A stretch of DNA of 64,000 bases from Paenibacillus sp. MMS20-IR301 (GTDB lineage Bacteria; Bacillota; Bacilli; Paenibacillales; Paenibacillaceae), in NCBI RefSeq assembly GCF_032302195.1, contig NZ_CP135275.1, positions 1,922,001-1,986,000 of the forward strand, in the 5' to 3' direction. Position 1 is the first letter of the stretch; each line of letters begins with the position of its first letter. Positions 1 through 9,648 of the stretch are shown here, piece by piece. A model generated the notes under the pieces. That model was given only the letters and a program-made list of their open reading frames with translations. It made no database searches and was not told where the DNA came from. Made by a program: the position numbers and the translations under genes.

Positions 1-100
1 ACATCCTTCTGTAAGAATTCAGAATAAATACCTGTTCACAAATTTATGTACTTCTATTGCTGTTAATAATTGTATATCAAATCGTCCAAAAGATAAACAA

Positions 101-139
101 AGCGCAGACGCCTTCCAAATAGCGGAAGAACCCTGCGCT
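101..139 (-). terminator. Probable terminator of the Gfo/Idh operon
   Basis: Arms AGCGCAG and CTGCGCT, with an inner CTTCC/GGAAG pair, form a hairpin just after the stop of the minus-strand oxidoreductase at 161. Read on the minus strand it is followed by a T-rich tract (TTGTTTATCTTTT). The plus-strand side is also T-rich, so it could work in both directions. Nothing else is visible in bases 1-160. Confidence 0.6.
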
Positions 140-160
140 TTATTTATATATCTCGCCTGC

Positions 161-1153
161 TTAATTCTTGCAGTCCTTACCAAACACCAGTCCGGCGCTG
201 CGCTTCGCCTGCTCCACCACCATCATCACGCGTTCGCTGTGTGCGAGCCGCTCCGCAGCCTGCGGGTGATCCTGCTCCGCGATCATCTGCTCGAAGGCAA
301 GGAACTCATCATACATCCGGTGGGGATGGTCCTTCCGGTCAACACGGACGGGCTTCTGCTGATGTGCTGCATATTCGAAGGCGTCACATACATTTGCCGA
401 ACCAGCCATGTATATGTAGCCCTCCGTCCCCTGAATATTCACTGAGCTGACAGCCGAGCTGTCCTTGGCGCCGATGCAAGCGCAGTGGAAGTCCCCGTAA
501 TCAAGCAGCAGCAGGCCCGAGGTATCAATGCCCCGCTCGATATTGGCCCGGTACTCTACCTTCTGCGGGCTGCCGAAGCAGCCGACGATCAGATGGATAT
601 TATAGATATTAATATCCATCAGGGCTCCGCCGGACATCAGCGGATCAAACGCCGGCAAGACCACGCCCTGCTTGAATGCATCATACCGCGATGAATATTG
701 CGAATAGTTGCAGGAGACCATTTTGATGACACCAAGCCCGGACAAGTGCTCCTTCAGCAGCGCAGCATTGACCAGATATTGATTCGAGATCGCTTCGAGC
801 AGGATCAGCTCCCGCTCCTTGGCAAGCTGTTCCAGCTCCTGAAGCTCCTGCAGGCTGGAAGTGAACGGCTTTTCACAGATAACATGCTTACCCCCTAAAA
901 GCGCATCCTTAGTATAGGAATAATGCAAGTGATTCGGGACGGCCACATATACGGTATCCACTTCCACGTCCTGCAGCATCGCACTGTAATCTGTGTATAT
1001 TCTAGAAATCCCATGCTGTGCCTGCAGCCGCTGCAGCGCTTCCTCTCTGCCGGGTCTTGAACAGATTGCGCTCAGACTGATTCCCGGAATCTCACCGACG
1101 AAGCTCAGCAGATCTTTAACAATATTTCCCGCTCCTGCAATACCAAGTCTCAT
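161..1153 (-). CDS. Gfo/Idh/MocA family NAD(P)-dependent oxidoreductase
   Basis: This 330-residue protein has an N-terminal Rossmann fold (GIAGAGNIV at residues 4-12) and the family EKPF motif near residue 95, where the lysine contacts cofactor and substrate. The C-terminal half is the alpha/beta domain that binds the sugar. Members usually oxidise or reduce sugars, inositols or their derivatives in the cytosol. The ATG follows directly after the stop of the upstream paralogue (TAG then ATG), and its Shine-Dalgarno GGAGGGG lies inside that gene's last codons, so the two are translationally coupled. The substrate cannot be told from sequence. Confidence 0.9.
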   Translation of the reverse strand: MRLGIAGAGNIVKDLLSFVGEIPGISLSAICSRPGREEALQRLQAQHGISRIYTDYSAMLQDVEVDTVYVAVPNHLHYSYTKDALLGGKHVICEKPFTSSLQELQELEQLAKERELILLEAISNQYLVNAALLKEHLSGLGVIKMVSCNYSQYSSRYDAFKQGVVLPAFDPLMSGGALMDINIYNIHLIVGCFGSPQKVEYRANIERGIDTSGLLLLDYGDFHCACIGAKDSSAVSSVNIQGTEGYIYMAGSANVCDAFEYAAHQQKPVRVDRKDHPHRMYDEFLAFEQMIAEQDHPQAAERLAHSERVMMVVEQAKRSAGLVFGKDCKN

Positions 1154-2170
1154 CTAATGACACCCCTCCATGCCCTGCTCCAGAATCTGCATCACCAGCG
1201 TCGTTTCCTCATCCTTAATTACTTTGTTCTTGCCCAGTACAATAGCATCATAAATCCCGTCATACACCCGCGCATAATCACCTTTGGCGGAGATTACCTT
1301 CTCTTCATGATACTTGCCCTCAGCATCAAGATACGTTAGAATACCATAATGCTCGGGCAGATCAATACCGAAATCCGGATGCCCCTGCGGCAGGTAGAAC
1401 AGCTTCAGATGCTCCTCCTGGCGGTCCTTCGTTTGCTTGACGAACACACCTTTTGTACCGTATATTACGAAGCTTGGCCGTTCCTTTAAGCGGTGGTAAC
1501 TGGATTTAACCGATACCTTAAGTGCGGGGTAGCTGAAATCCAGATCAAAGTAATCATTCATCCGTCCGGGACCCAGCAGCTGGCGCACATCATAATGAAT
1601 GTGATCCGGCTTGCCGAAATAAGACAGGACCTGGTCGATCGTGTGACAGCCGTGCCCGTATAAATAACTGTTGTATTTGGAGTATGGCAGCGCAGCCGGA
1701 ACCTCAGGACGGTAGTAATCATAATGCATCTCCACCTCAAGCAGATCACCAAGCTTACCGGAAGCAATGACTTGCTGTGCTGTCAGGAAATCCGCATCAT
1801 ACCTCCGGTTCTGGTAACACTGGATGATCAGATTCCGCTCCTTGGCATACTGGAATATAGATATCGCTTCCTCTTCAGTCAGCATAAACGGCTTCTCCAC
1901 CAGTACATGCTTGCCGTGATCAAGCGCCATTTTGGCATAATGGTAATGGGAGTCCGTGTGGGTGCAGACCACAATCAGTCCGATTTCCGGATCGTTCATT
2001 ACAGCTTCAAGATCGTCTGTATACGTTACACCAGGGATGGCATCCCATTCTTTTTTACCCAGGGTGCGCGCATAAATGGTCTTTACCTTCAAGTGATCGC
2101 GGTTGAGTGCAAATGGAAGATGGTAGCGGTTTGTGCTTTTGCCGTTGCCGATGTATCCGAGTGTCAGCAT
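1154..2170 (-). CDS. Gfo/Idh/MocA family oxidoreductase, first gene of the pair
   Basis: The 338-residue product has the Rossmann motif GYIGNGKSTNRYH at the N-terminus and VEKPF near residue 95, the same architecture as its downstream neighbour but clearly diverged from it. The GNGKSTNRYHLPF start resembles the YdgJ/YvaA-like subgroup (family knowledge, not checked). The start is supported by GGGGAGGAATAATT before ATG. It is divergent from an RpiR regulator that probably controls the pair. Two consecutive paralogues often share one sugar-modifying pathway, but this is inference. Confidence 0.9.
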   Translation of the reverse strand: MLTLGYIGNGKSTNRYHLPFALNRDHLKVKTIYARTLGKKEWDAIPGVTYTDDLEAVMNDPEIGLIVVCTHTDSHYHYAKMALDHGKHVLVEKPFMLTEEEAISIFQYAKERNLIIQCYQNRRYDADFLTAQQVIASGKLGDLLEVEMHYDYYRPEVPAALPYSKYNSYLYGHGCHTIDQVLSYFGKPDHIHYDVRQLLGPGRMNDYFDLDFSYPALKVSVKSSYHRLKERPSFVIYGTKGVFVKQTKDRQEEHLKLFYLPQGHPDFGIDLPEHYGILTYLDAEGKYHEEKVISAKGDYARVYDGIYDAIVLGKNKVIKDEETTLVMQILEQGMEGCH

Positions 2171-2349
2171 AATTATTCCTCCCCTTCTTATTCATTCATT
2201 ATAGAAAAAAAACGCCTGCTGTGAAGCCATTGCAGGCATTACGGTACAATTATCCGCTGTTCCATCCGGTCTGATCGTTTTCTCTGAACATAATGTTCAG
2301 GCGGCCGGAGCGGAGCAGGCAACTGAAATTTAGGGTCTGAGGTGAATCC

Positions 2350-3216
2350 ATGAAATTGATGCAGCAGCTGTCGGGAATGAATCATTTTACCGCCAATGAA
2401 ATCAGTATTGCCACATACATTCTGGCCCATAAGGACAAGGTTCTGCCGATGTCGATTCAGGAGCTGGCCAAAGCCACTTATACTTCACACTCCGCGATCA
2501 ACCGTCTGATCCGCAAGCTCGGACTGGCCGGTTATAAGGACTTCATTCTGACCCTGTCCCGCGAGTTCCAGCTGGAGGCCCATGCTATTTCAAATGTGGA
2601 TGCCAATTATCCGTTCGGGCACGGTGAATCCCCGCTCCAGGTGGCCAGAGAAATTGCAGAATTAATGAAGGAAACGATTGAGAAAAATTTCGCTTATCTG
2701 GAGAATGCCCAGCTGGCGGAGGCAGCGGATGTGCTGAACCGGGCGGGCAGAATATTCATATATGCGCTGGGCGACTCGGAGATCCGGGCGAAGAGCTTTC
2801 AGAACAAGCTGATCAAAATTAATAAATATCCTATTATCGCTACAGAGCTGTCCGAATGGGAATACCACACAGTGAATGCTTCGCAGCAGGATTGTGCTTT
2901 GTTCCTGACCTACCACGGCCTGACGGCCAATGATTTGAAGGCTGCGCAGGTGCTCTCCCGCAAACATATCCCGTTCATCACAATTACGGCAGCACATGAA
3001 ACACAACTCGCCAAGCTCAGTACACTGTGTATCCAGGTGCCTAAGGATGAAGTGAAGCATGCCAAGATCGGTACCTTCTCCTCGCAGATTGCCTTCGAAT
3101 ATGTACTGAATGTGATCTATTCCTGTATCTACACAATCAACTACGCAGAGAATAAGGAAGCCTCGCGGCAGGTACTGCAGGATTTCTATTCCGGTGAACC
3201 GGACCCTGGGCTATAA
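2350..3216 (+). CDS. RpiR/MurR family transcriptional regulator (HTH plus SIS)
   Basis: The 288-residue protein has an N-terminal RpiR-type helix-turn-helix (residues about 1-75, with TSHSAINRLIRKLGLAGYK as recognition region) and a C-terminal SIS sugar-phosphate isomerase-like domain (about 110-255) that in this family senses a phosphosugar. GAGGTGA sits 4 bases before the ATG. It is transcribed away from the two oxidoreductases across a 179-bp gap, the usual place for a local repressor or activator of such genes. The ligand is unknown. Confidence 0.9.
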   Translation: MKLMQQLSGMNHFTANEISIATYILAHKDKVLPMSIQELAKATYTSHSAINRLIRKLGLAGYKDFILTLSREFQLEAHAISNVDANYPFGHGESPLQVAREIAELMKETIEKNFAYLENAQLAEAADVLNRAGRIFIYALGDSEIRAKSFQNKLIKINKYPIIATELSEWEYHTVNASQQDCALFLTYHGLTANDLKAAQVLSRKHIPFITITAAHETQLAKLSTLCIQVPKDEVKHAKIGTFSSQIAFEYVLNVIYSCIYTINYAENKEASRQVLQDFYSGEPDPGL

Positions 3217-3267
3217 GCTAGTTGAGCAAGATTGCCGGCGGGACCGTAGCCCATCTCCTGAACTGGC

Positions 3268-3309
3268 AGAAGGCCCGGTGTATGCTCTGCCGCATACGCC
3301 GGGCCTTCT
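3268..3309 (+). terminator. Terminator after the RpiR gene
   Basis: A long stem (AGAAGGCCCGG... with GTATGC/GCATAC next to the loop) is followed by GTTATTCATT on the plus strand. It lies between the convergent RpiR gene and the AI-2E family gene and may stop both. Confidence 0.75.
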
Positions 3310-3314
3310 GTTAT

Positions 3315-4424
3315 TCATTCTGCTGAGTCTGCGGACAGCTGCGGCGGCTCTTCTCCCCGGCGCTGGCGGATGAACAGCTGATACAGCTTAACTGTAATTA
3401 TCTTAAGCATCATATATACCGGGATAATCAGCAGAATGCCAATGATTCCGCCGAAATCCCCTCCGGCCAGCACCAGGATGATAGTGGTCAGCGGATGGAT
3501 ATCCAGACTTTTTCCGAATATATATGGCGCCACCACATTATCCTGGATCTGCTGGGCGACCAGCACGACAACAATCGACCAGACTGCTGTAGACGGTGAT
3601 TCAATCAGGCCGAAGATAAAGATCGGCACGGCTGAGAGTATCGCTCCGATAAACGGGATAAAGTTCATAAGTACCGCTACGATAGTCAGCAGCAGCGCGT
3701 AAGGCAGACCGATCATCAGGAATCCGGCATACATGAGCACGCCAAGGGCCAGATTCACCAGCACTCTGCCAACGATGAAGCCGCTCATCGCCTCGTCAAT
3801 TTCTGCGACCACCCCGGCTCCCTCTTCATGATAACTCCGGGGGAAGATTCTAATCACTCTGTCTCCGAACTTGCCGCCTTCCTTCAGCATATAGAACAGC
3901 AGAATCGGGAATGTAAACAGTACAACAGCGAAGTTGGAGACAAAGGAGATCAGCTCCGAGACCGATGATGTAATCAGTGAGAAGCCCTTGTTCAAATACT
4001 CCATCAATTGGCCGGCCGGATTCATATCTGCGGGAATCAGCGACGACAGCAGCTGGCTGTCCTCCAGCTTTGTCAGCTGCTCACCGACAGATTTGAAGAT
4101 ACTCGGCATGTTGTTGACCAGATTCATCAGCTGATTCTGCAGCGATGGCCATACCCCGACGCTGAAGCCGAGCAGCAATATGGCAATACACACATACACC
4201 AGCAGAATAGCTGCTGAGCGGTTCAGCCTGCGGGCAGCCAGCAGATCAATCAGCGGCCTCAGCAAATAATAGAAGAACACCGCCAGCATCAGCGGTACAA
4301 TCACCACACGGAACAGTGACAGCACCGGTGTGAAGATGAACTTGACCTGTGAGCCGACATAGATAATGCCGAGCACCAGCAGCACCGCAATACAGATACG
4401 GATAAACAGATTCAATTTGGCCAT
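3315..4424 (-). CDS. AI-2E family transporter (UPF0118), polytopic membrane protein
   Basis: The 369-residue protein has two N-terminal hydrophobic segments, a soluble stretch near residues 80-150 and a cluster of C-terminal membrane helices with the family-typical run NFIPFIGA. Such proteins have been linked to autoinducer-2 export or Na+/H+ exchange, but most are uncharacterised. The C-terminus is hydrophilic (RQRRGEEPPQ). It follows a response regulator and kinase on the same strand with only a 45-bp gap and is probably in the same operon, so the two-component system may control it. The ATG is preceded by CAGGAGACGCTC. Confidence 0.85.
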   Translation of the reverse strand: MAKLNLFIRICIAVLLVLGIIYVGSQVKFIFTPVLSLFRVVIVPLMLAVFFYYLLRPLIDLLAARRLNRSAAILLVYVCIAILLLGFSVGVWPSLQNQLMNLVNNMPSIFKSVGEQLTKLEDSQLLSSLIPADMNPAGQLMEYLNKGFSLITSSVSELISFVSNFAVVLFTFPILLFYMLKEGGKFGDRVIRIFPRSYHEEGAGVVAEIDEAMSGFIVGRVLVNLALGVLMYAGFLMIGLPYALLLTIVAVLMNFIPFIGAILSAVPIFIFGLIESPSTAVWSIVVVLVAQQIQDNVVAPYIFGKSLDIHPLTTIILVLAGGDFGGIIGILLIIPVYMMLKIITVKLYQLFIRQRRGEEPPQLSADSAE

Positions 4425-4469
4425 GAGCGTCTCCTGTCTCAGATTCTATCCGGCAGCAGCAGCTGCATA

Positions 4470-5888
4470 CTAACGCGGAATACGGATAGTGAATATCGTC
4501 GGCTCCCCGCCGCTGCTCTCAAGCAGCAGTGTGCCGCCCATTTTCTCCACGTTTTTCTTGGCAATCGATAACCCGAGGCCCGTCCCGCCGCTGGTCGACC
4601 GGGCTTCATCACCGCGTACAAACGGATCGAAGATCGTGGACCAGAGCTCCCGGGGAATTCCCACCCCATTATCGGCAATCTCAATCCGTACCTCTGTATC
4701 CTCAGGAATGACAGTTACGCGGATGCAGGTGCCTTCAGGATTATAAGCTAATGCATTTCCAATCAGATTATTGATTACACTGGCGAACAGCTCCGGATCA
4801 TAGCGGGCATAGACCTCTTCTTCCGGCAGCTGAAGCTGCAGCTCGAATGATTTCTGTTCGATATCCCCGTAAGTATCAGCAATAATCTCCCGCAGCTGGT
4901 CACCCAGCTCCAGCCGCTCCACACGGACAATGAAATCCGGTGAATCCAGCTTGAGCAGGTCCAGCATATGCTGAATCAGCTTCGTTACCTGCACCGACTT
5001 CGTATAGATATAATTCAGATATTTGGTCTGCCGCTCCTGGTCCGTAACCCGTCCTTCAATGAGCGCCTGCGCATAGCCTTGAATGCTCGTAATTGGTGTC
5101 TTAAGGTCATGGGACAGATCCATCATCAGCCGCTGCTTGCTTCGCTCAGCCATCCGCTTCTCTTCTGTAGTCTTCTGTATCACATCGGCCATATAGTTGA
5201 AGCTGTTGCCGATCCGCAGAAATTCCGTCTCGGCGTAGAGGGCAATCCGCGTATTGTAATGCCCTTCCATCATCCGCGTCATCCCCAGATTGAGCACCCG
5301 CAGAGGGCGCTTGATGCGTCTCGATACCCAATAGCTGTATACGAAGATCAGCAGCAGAATCAGACCGCTGACTACGAACACATAGAAAAATACCGAATGG
5401 TTCAAGTAGGAAACCAGCAGTTCGTTATTAATGGATACTTTGATTATATGCCGCGGAATTTTGAGCAGAAGGAAGGCCGCTTCACTGCCTTCTTCCAGGC
5501 GGGTAATGGAGTAGTAATAAGGCTGATCACTCCGGTTCTCCAGCCCGAGAAACAGGCTGTCCTCATCATATCCCATGGCCGTATCCTGCTTGTCGCCAAC
5601 AACCCGGATAACCTGCTTGCCGGAATCAAGCAGCTCCAGCCAGCCGCCGCTTTGCAGCAGACGTTCGCTTTCCGGCCCTTCGCCCAGCTCCCTGCTGTAA
5701 TCGACAGCTTCTACTGACAGCTCGGGATCGGGGATCATTTTATCCATAATGACGTGGGTAATATCTTTCTGAACGAACAGGTACACGCCGAGGACCAGCA
5801 TCAGCAGCATACAGTTAAACAGCAGAAAATCTATGGTCAGCGACGTCTGCAGCGGGCGGTTGTCCCTACTTTTCCACGGGTGCTTCAA
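4470..5888 (-). CDS. Sensor histidine kinase (HAMP, HisKA, HATPase)
   Basis: The 472-residue membrane kinase has TM1 near 18-38, an extracytoplasmic sensor of about 125 residues, TM2 near 165-188, then HAMP, and the phospho-acceptor His in DLSHDLKTP (about 258). The ATP-binding domain shows NLIGNALAYN, DNGVGI and GTGLGLSI. The reading frame begins at a TTG inside the last codons of the response regulator (overlap about 23 bp), with GGGG 7 bases upstream, so translation is probably coupled. The partner is the regulator at 5866-6573; the signal is unknown. Confidence 0.9.
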   Translation of the reverse strand: MKHPWKSRDNRPLQTSLTIDFLLFNCMLLMLVLGVYLFVQKDITHVIMDKMIPDPELSVEAVDYSRELGEGPESERLLQSGGWLELLDSGKQVIRVVGDKQDTAMGYDEDSLFLGLENRSDQPYYYSITRLEEGSEAAFLLLKIPRHIIKVSINNELLVSYLNHSVFFYVFVVSGLILLLIFVYSYWVSRRIKRPLRVLNLGMTRMMEGHYNTRIALYAETEFLRIGNSFNYMADVIQKTTEEKRMAERSKQRLMMDLSHDLKTPITSIQGYAQALIEGRVTDQERQTKYLNYIYTKSVQVTKLIQHMLDLLKLDSPDFIVRVERLELGDQLREIIADTYGDIEQKSFELQLQLPEEEVYARYDPELFASVINNLIGNALAYNPEGTCIRVTVIPEDTEVRIEIADNGVGIPRELWSTIFDPFVRGDEARSTSGGTGLGLSIAKKNVEKMGGTLLLESSGGEPTIFTIRIPR

Positions 5889-6573
5889 TTTTGTACCCCA
5901 ATCCCCTGATCGTCTTCAGGTATTCCGGTTTCTTGGAATCACGTTCGATCTTGTCGCGGATATTGCTGATATGCACCATAATGCTGTTATCCTCATAGAC
6001 GTAGAAATCTTCCCAGACCGTTTCATAAATCTTCTTGCGCGTGAACACCCGGCCTGGCTGCTCCATGAGCAGCTCGAGAATTTTGTATTCAGTTGAGGTC
6101 AGGGCAACAGGCTGCCCGGCTACTTCCACCTGGCAGCTGCTCCGGTCCAGGGTCAGCCGTCCGAGTACAATCTGCTCCTTCACCTGTTCTTCTGCCGGAG
6201 CCTGGGCATCGAACTGATGCACCCGCCGCAGCAATGCCCCGACACGGGCTACAATCTCCAGCGGATTGAAGGGCTTCGAGATATAATCGTCGGCCCCCAG
6301 CTCCAGACCGAGAATTTTATCATGATGCTGGCTCTTGGCCGACAGGAATAACACCGGGAAATGCTCATGCTCGCGGATCCGCTTCAGCAGCTGCAGCCCG
6401 TCCATCCCCGGCATCATAATGTCGAGAATCGCCAAATCTACCTTGTTGCTCTGCATGAGCTTCAGGGCTTCCGTTCCGCTGTGTGCCTGCAGAATGTTAT
6501 ACTCCTTCTCCAGATACAGCTGCAGAAGCTCTACAATCTCCGACTCATCATCAGCAATGAGAATGGTATACAT
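5866..6573 (-). CDS. OmpR/PhoB-type response regulator
   Basis: The receiver domain (residues 1-115) has the acidic pair DDE near the start, the phosphorylation Asp in LAILDIMMPG and the conserved Lys in YISKPF. A C-terminal winged helix follows (GRVFTRKKIYETVW, IRDKIE, TIRGLGYK). The start MYTILIADDE is preferred over an upstream in-frame codon because GAGGGGGAT lies directly before it. It precedes and overlaps its cognate kinase gene. Confidence 0.93.
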   Translation of the reverse strand: MYTILIADDESEIVELLQLYLEKEYNILQAHSGTEALKLMQSNKVDLAILDIMMPGMDGLQLLKRIREHEHFPVLFLSAKSQHHDKILGLELGADDYISKPFNPLEIVARVGALLRRVHQFDAQAPAEEQVKEQIVLGRLTLDRSSCQVEVAGQPVALTSTEYKILELLMEQPGRVFTRKKIYETVWEDFYVYEDNSIMVHISNIRDKIERDSKKPEYLKTIRGLGYKIEAPVEK

Positions 6574-6733
6574 GGTGAATCCCCCTCTGTCTATTCTTAC
6601 AAACAGCACTAATTGTAACTATAGCCTGCCATTCTTAATCCAGTCTAAACCAAATCTAAGGAAAAGCTAAAGAATTAATTAAGCTTATCAGGAAATTTCA
6701 TAATATAACCCCTCTTATTCCATCTGCTGCACG

Positions 6734-6768
6734 AAAAGCGGTCTCCGTAAGTAGATACAGAGCCGCTC
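6734..6768 (-). terminator. Possible terminator of the MFS gene
   Basis: The arms AGCGGTCTC and GAGCCGCT are imperfectly complementary. On the minus strand they are followed by TTTTCG, 46 bases after the MFS stop. The stem is weak. Confidence 0.4.
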
Positions 6769-6813
6769 TTATTGGTGCTATCGGTCTGATATTATTCCAA
6801 TTAATCATTCGGC

Positions 6814-8028
6814 TTAACTAATGGTGTCCGTCTGCAGCTTAGCCTGATTCTCCTTACGGGGGAACAGCCGCGCGGGTGACAGCAGATATACAATGCTGAT
6901 GATCCCGAACAGGCAGGCGCTGACCTGGAACGGGAGCAGCTCGTTCCCGAAGCTCACCAGCCAGCTGCCGATCAGCGGACCGATGACTACGCCCAGCCCC
7001 TCTATTGAGAACAGGATTCCCCAGCTTACACTGGCGGATTCCTGCGGGATATACCGGGCCATCAGTGCATTCCATGACGGCAGCAGGGCAGCATAGCCGC
7101 TTCCAAGCAGAACCGCTAATACAATTGCCCCGGTGAACGAACTGACTGAGGTAAGCCCGAATAAGCCAAGCGCAAACATGGCGAACCCCAGAACAAGAAA
7201 CCATCTGCCGCCGACCCGGTCAAACCATTTGCCCATGGGAACCAGGAGCAGAATGACACCGGCACCGCCCGTCAGCATAACAACCGATAACTGGGAATGG
7301 GACAGGCCCAGATGCTTCACAGCAAAGCTCGTCAGCAGCGGCACCAGCATCCCGCCTGCCATTGTTTGCAGGAACATGCCCGGTACGAGGAATCCGCCGC
7401 GTTTTATTTTGTGCCAAAGGGTATTGAACTGCTTCCCGAGTGAGCTCTTCACCTGCGGAACTACAATCTGATCCAGCTGAATGAAGGCTGCGACCATCCA
7501 CCCGGCAGCAAGAAACAAGATGATGAACAGCAGGGATAACTCCACGCTTCTGCCCAGAATGAAGTTCATCATGACGGGTCCGAGACCCAGCCCCGCCATC
7601 CAGTATACGTACAGCATGCCCATCCGCTGCGCCCGGTTCTCTTGCTCAATCTGACTCATGCAGAGAATCCAGATCGGTGAGAAGCCGGCCCCGAGACACG
7701 CTGAGGCCCCGATCAGCACCCACGGGTTATGTGTAGTAATCATAAGCAGGATCCCGGCTACCCCGATGATGAAACCGATATGAAGAATAAGCTTGCCGGA
7801 GAACCGGTCCAGCAGATAGCCGACGAAGCCTTTGATAATGCTGTCAGTCAAATAATGCACGGATACTGCCACACCGACGACGGAGACCGACAATCCTGTC
7901 CCGCTTAATGCTGTGGCCGGCAAGAAGGCAACCAGCACTGCTCCACGAATCCACTCGATAAAGAATACAATGACGGCAAGCCGGGTAAAGGCCTGCTTCG
8001 CCCCTGATTTAGATTTAGTTATATCCAT
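6814..8028 (-). CDS. MFS transporter, possible glycolipid flippase (LtaA-like position)
   Basis: The 404-residue protein has about twelve hydrophobic segments and MFS loop features (YLLDRFSGK after TM2, KWFDRVGGR in the second half). It overlaps the end of the UgtP-like glucosyltransferase by 14 bp. In Staphylococcus aureus, ypfP (ugtP) is followed by ltaA, an MFS protein that flips diglucosyl-diacylglycerol for lipoteichoic acid anchoring. The same arrangement here suggests the same job, but the sequence alone would also fit a drug exporter. Start: ATG with AGGTGA upstream. Confidence 0.85.
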   Translation of the reverse strand: MDITKSKSGAKQAFTRLAVIVFFIEWIRGAVLVAFLPATALSGTGLSVSVVGVAVSVHYLTDSIIKGFVGYLLDRFSGKLILHIGFIIGVAGILLMITTHNPWVLIGASACLGAGFSPIWILCMSQIEQENRAQRMGMLYVYWMAGLGLGPVMMNFILGRSVELSLLFIILFLAAGWMVAAFIQLDQIVVPQVKSSLGKQFNTLWHKIKRGGFLVPGMFLQTMAGGMLVPLLTSFAVKHLGLSHSQLSVVMLTGGAGVILLLVPMGKWFDRVGGRWFLVLGFAMFALGLFGLTSVSSFTGAIVLAVLLGSGYAALLPSWNALMARYIPQESASVSWGILFSIEGLGVVIGPLIGSWLVSFGNELLPFQVSACLFGIISIVYLLSPARLFPRKENQAKLQTDTIS

Positions 8029-9199
8029 GAACTCTTGTCACCTGCCCCTCTTTCAGCTGTTGCTTGGCTTGCATAGTGAATGGATGCTGCAGGCTAAAGG
8101 CCTCAATTGCCTCGGAGACGATCCGCTCAGCCGGTGAATCCGGCTTGACCTCCCGCAGCCTCCGCTGCCAGTCCTCCCTGTAGCCCTGCTGCTGCAGCTG
8201 CTGAAGCCGCGAGATCAATTCAGCCTCATCCTGGACTACATCAATGATCCTCCGGCTGGCAAGCGCTGCAGCATTTCCCGCTTCCTGGCCGGGCAGCGGC
8301 TTGTATACAATGACGGGCAGCGTCTGGGCAATGGCTTCGGAGAGCGTAATTCCCCCTGCTTTGGTCAAGATGCAGGAAGACATTGCCATCAGCTCGTGCA
8401 TTTTATCTGTGTAGCCAAGGATATGAACCCGCTCGTGATTGCCGTAGGCTTCTTCAATAACAGAGCGCAGCTTGTGATTATTCCCGCACACCACGATCAG
8501 ATCCAGCTCTGTATGCTCCAGGACATTCTGGATCAGGCCGCTGATATTGGACAGCACCCCGTACGCACCGGCTGCGAGCAGCAAATGCTGCCTGGCAGGG
8601 TCCAGCCCGTACTGCTGCATCAGCTCCTCGCGCGGCTGGGGCTGACTGAACCCGCGGCGGACAGGAATTCCGCTGACCACAATCCGCTCTTCCGGGACCT
8701 CCGCAGCGAGTAAGAACTGCTTCAGCTCCTCCGTTGCAATGAAATATTTCGTTGTATTCGGATGCAGCCATCTGCCGTGAAGCACGTAGTCAGTCATCAC
8801 AGTATAAATAGGCACTTGAGCAGCAGTTTCCTTGACCAGCTGTGCTGCTGCTAAATACGGAAAGGTATGAATAATGATATCCGGGCGGATCTCCTCCAGC
8901 AGCTGTAAGACCCGCATTTTTCCCATTGAATGGAGAAGCTTGCCCAGTGCCTGACCCGGCTTCATCATCCGGGTGGCTTCGTACAGCAGGCCGTAGAACT
9001 CCTGGGCAAGATAGGTGCTGTTCAGATAGAATTTCCGGGACAGCCCGTTCAGGCGGGGATGCACCTCAGCAAACAGATCAACAACATGAACATTCTGAAC
9101 CCCTCTGGACTCAAAGGACTGGCTGATGGCTTCAGAGACTTTGAGATGCCCGTCCCCGAACTTGGATGTCACAATAAGCACAACAGGATTCTGTTTCAT
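8015..9199 (-). CDS. UgtP/MGDG-synthase-like glycosyltransferase (diacylglycerol glucosyltransferase family)
   Basis: The 394-residue protein starts with the MGDG-synthase N-terminal motif (VTSKFGDGHLKVSEAI, equivalent to S-x-G-x-G-H) and has the GT28-type C-terminal nucleotide-sugar region with TKAGGITLSEAIA and PLPGQEAGNA. This family adds glucose from UDP-glucose to diacylglycerol at the inner membrane face, making glycolipids and lipoteichoic acid anchors. AGGAGCTTTCAGA precedes the ATG. The coupled downstream MFS gene supports a glycolipid role. Confidence 0.88.
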   Translation of the reverse strand: MKQNPVVLIVTSKFGDGHLKVSEAISQSFESRGVQNVHVVDLFAEVHPRLNGLSRKFYLNSTYLAQEFYGLLYEATRMMKPGQALGKLLHSMGKMRVLQLLEEIRPDIIIHTFPYLAAAQLVKETAAQVPIYTVMTDYVLHGRWLHPNTTKYFIATEELKQFLLAAEVPEERIVVSGIPVRRGFSQPQPREELMQQYGLDPARQHLLLAAGAYGVLSNISGLIQNVLEHTELDLIVVCGNNHKLRSVIEEAYGNHERVHILGYTDKMHELMAMSSCILTKAGGITLSEAIAQTLPVIVYKPLPGQEAGNAAALASRRIIDVVQDEAELISRLQQLQQQGYREDWQRRLREVKPDSPAERIVSEAIEAFSLQHPFTMQAKQQLKEGQVTRVHGYN

Positions 9200-9316
9200 T
9201 CTGAAAGCTCCTTTTTGGAAGACTGTCTCTGGCTAGAGTCTTATAAGACTTATCACCTACCTCTAAATTTGATCCCTTTTTGTTTTCGTAAGATAAAAAA
9301 CCAAGCCTAAAATAAC

Positions 9317-9648
9317 AACTATATAGATAGAACTAAAAAACTTTAGAAAAAAGAGAGTCGGGGGGATATGTAGGGGCACTAGCGACCTCCTGAGTTACAG
9401 AATGTTCACCATAAATAGTAGTAATCAGCCAGCCACGCAACGGTTATTCAAGTGACTAGCTTAGCGTTACGGACATGAGGGACGTTAAGCCTGAGGAACG
9501 GTACCGGAGTGTCGGACTTGCGGACATGAGAGACGTTATTTCACCGGAAAAGTGGAGTTTGCCCATGAAAAGCGGCGGATAAGGGCCGTCGTGTCCGTAA
9601 GCCCGCCCAAATGACCTTTTTTGAGCGAATAAAGGCTGTGGTGTCCGT
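9317..9648. repeat. Dispersed intergenic repeat, copy 1 (inverted copy at 34981-35341)
   Basis: The core 9426-9648 matches the reverse complement of 34981-35204 over most of its length (for example TTAGCGTTACGGAC, AAAAGTGGAGTT, GCCCATGAAAAGCGG and TAAGGGCCGTCGTGTCCGTAA). Looser similarity continues outward to AACTATATA at 9317. Inside, the motif CGGACATGAG-GACGTTA occurs twice and GTGTCCGT occurs in opposite orientation, so the element can fold. One end abuts an ABC ATPase gene remnant. No transposase or convincing open frame is present. Confidence 0.7.
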
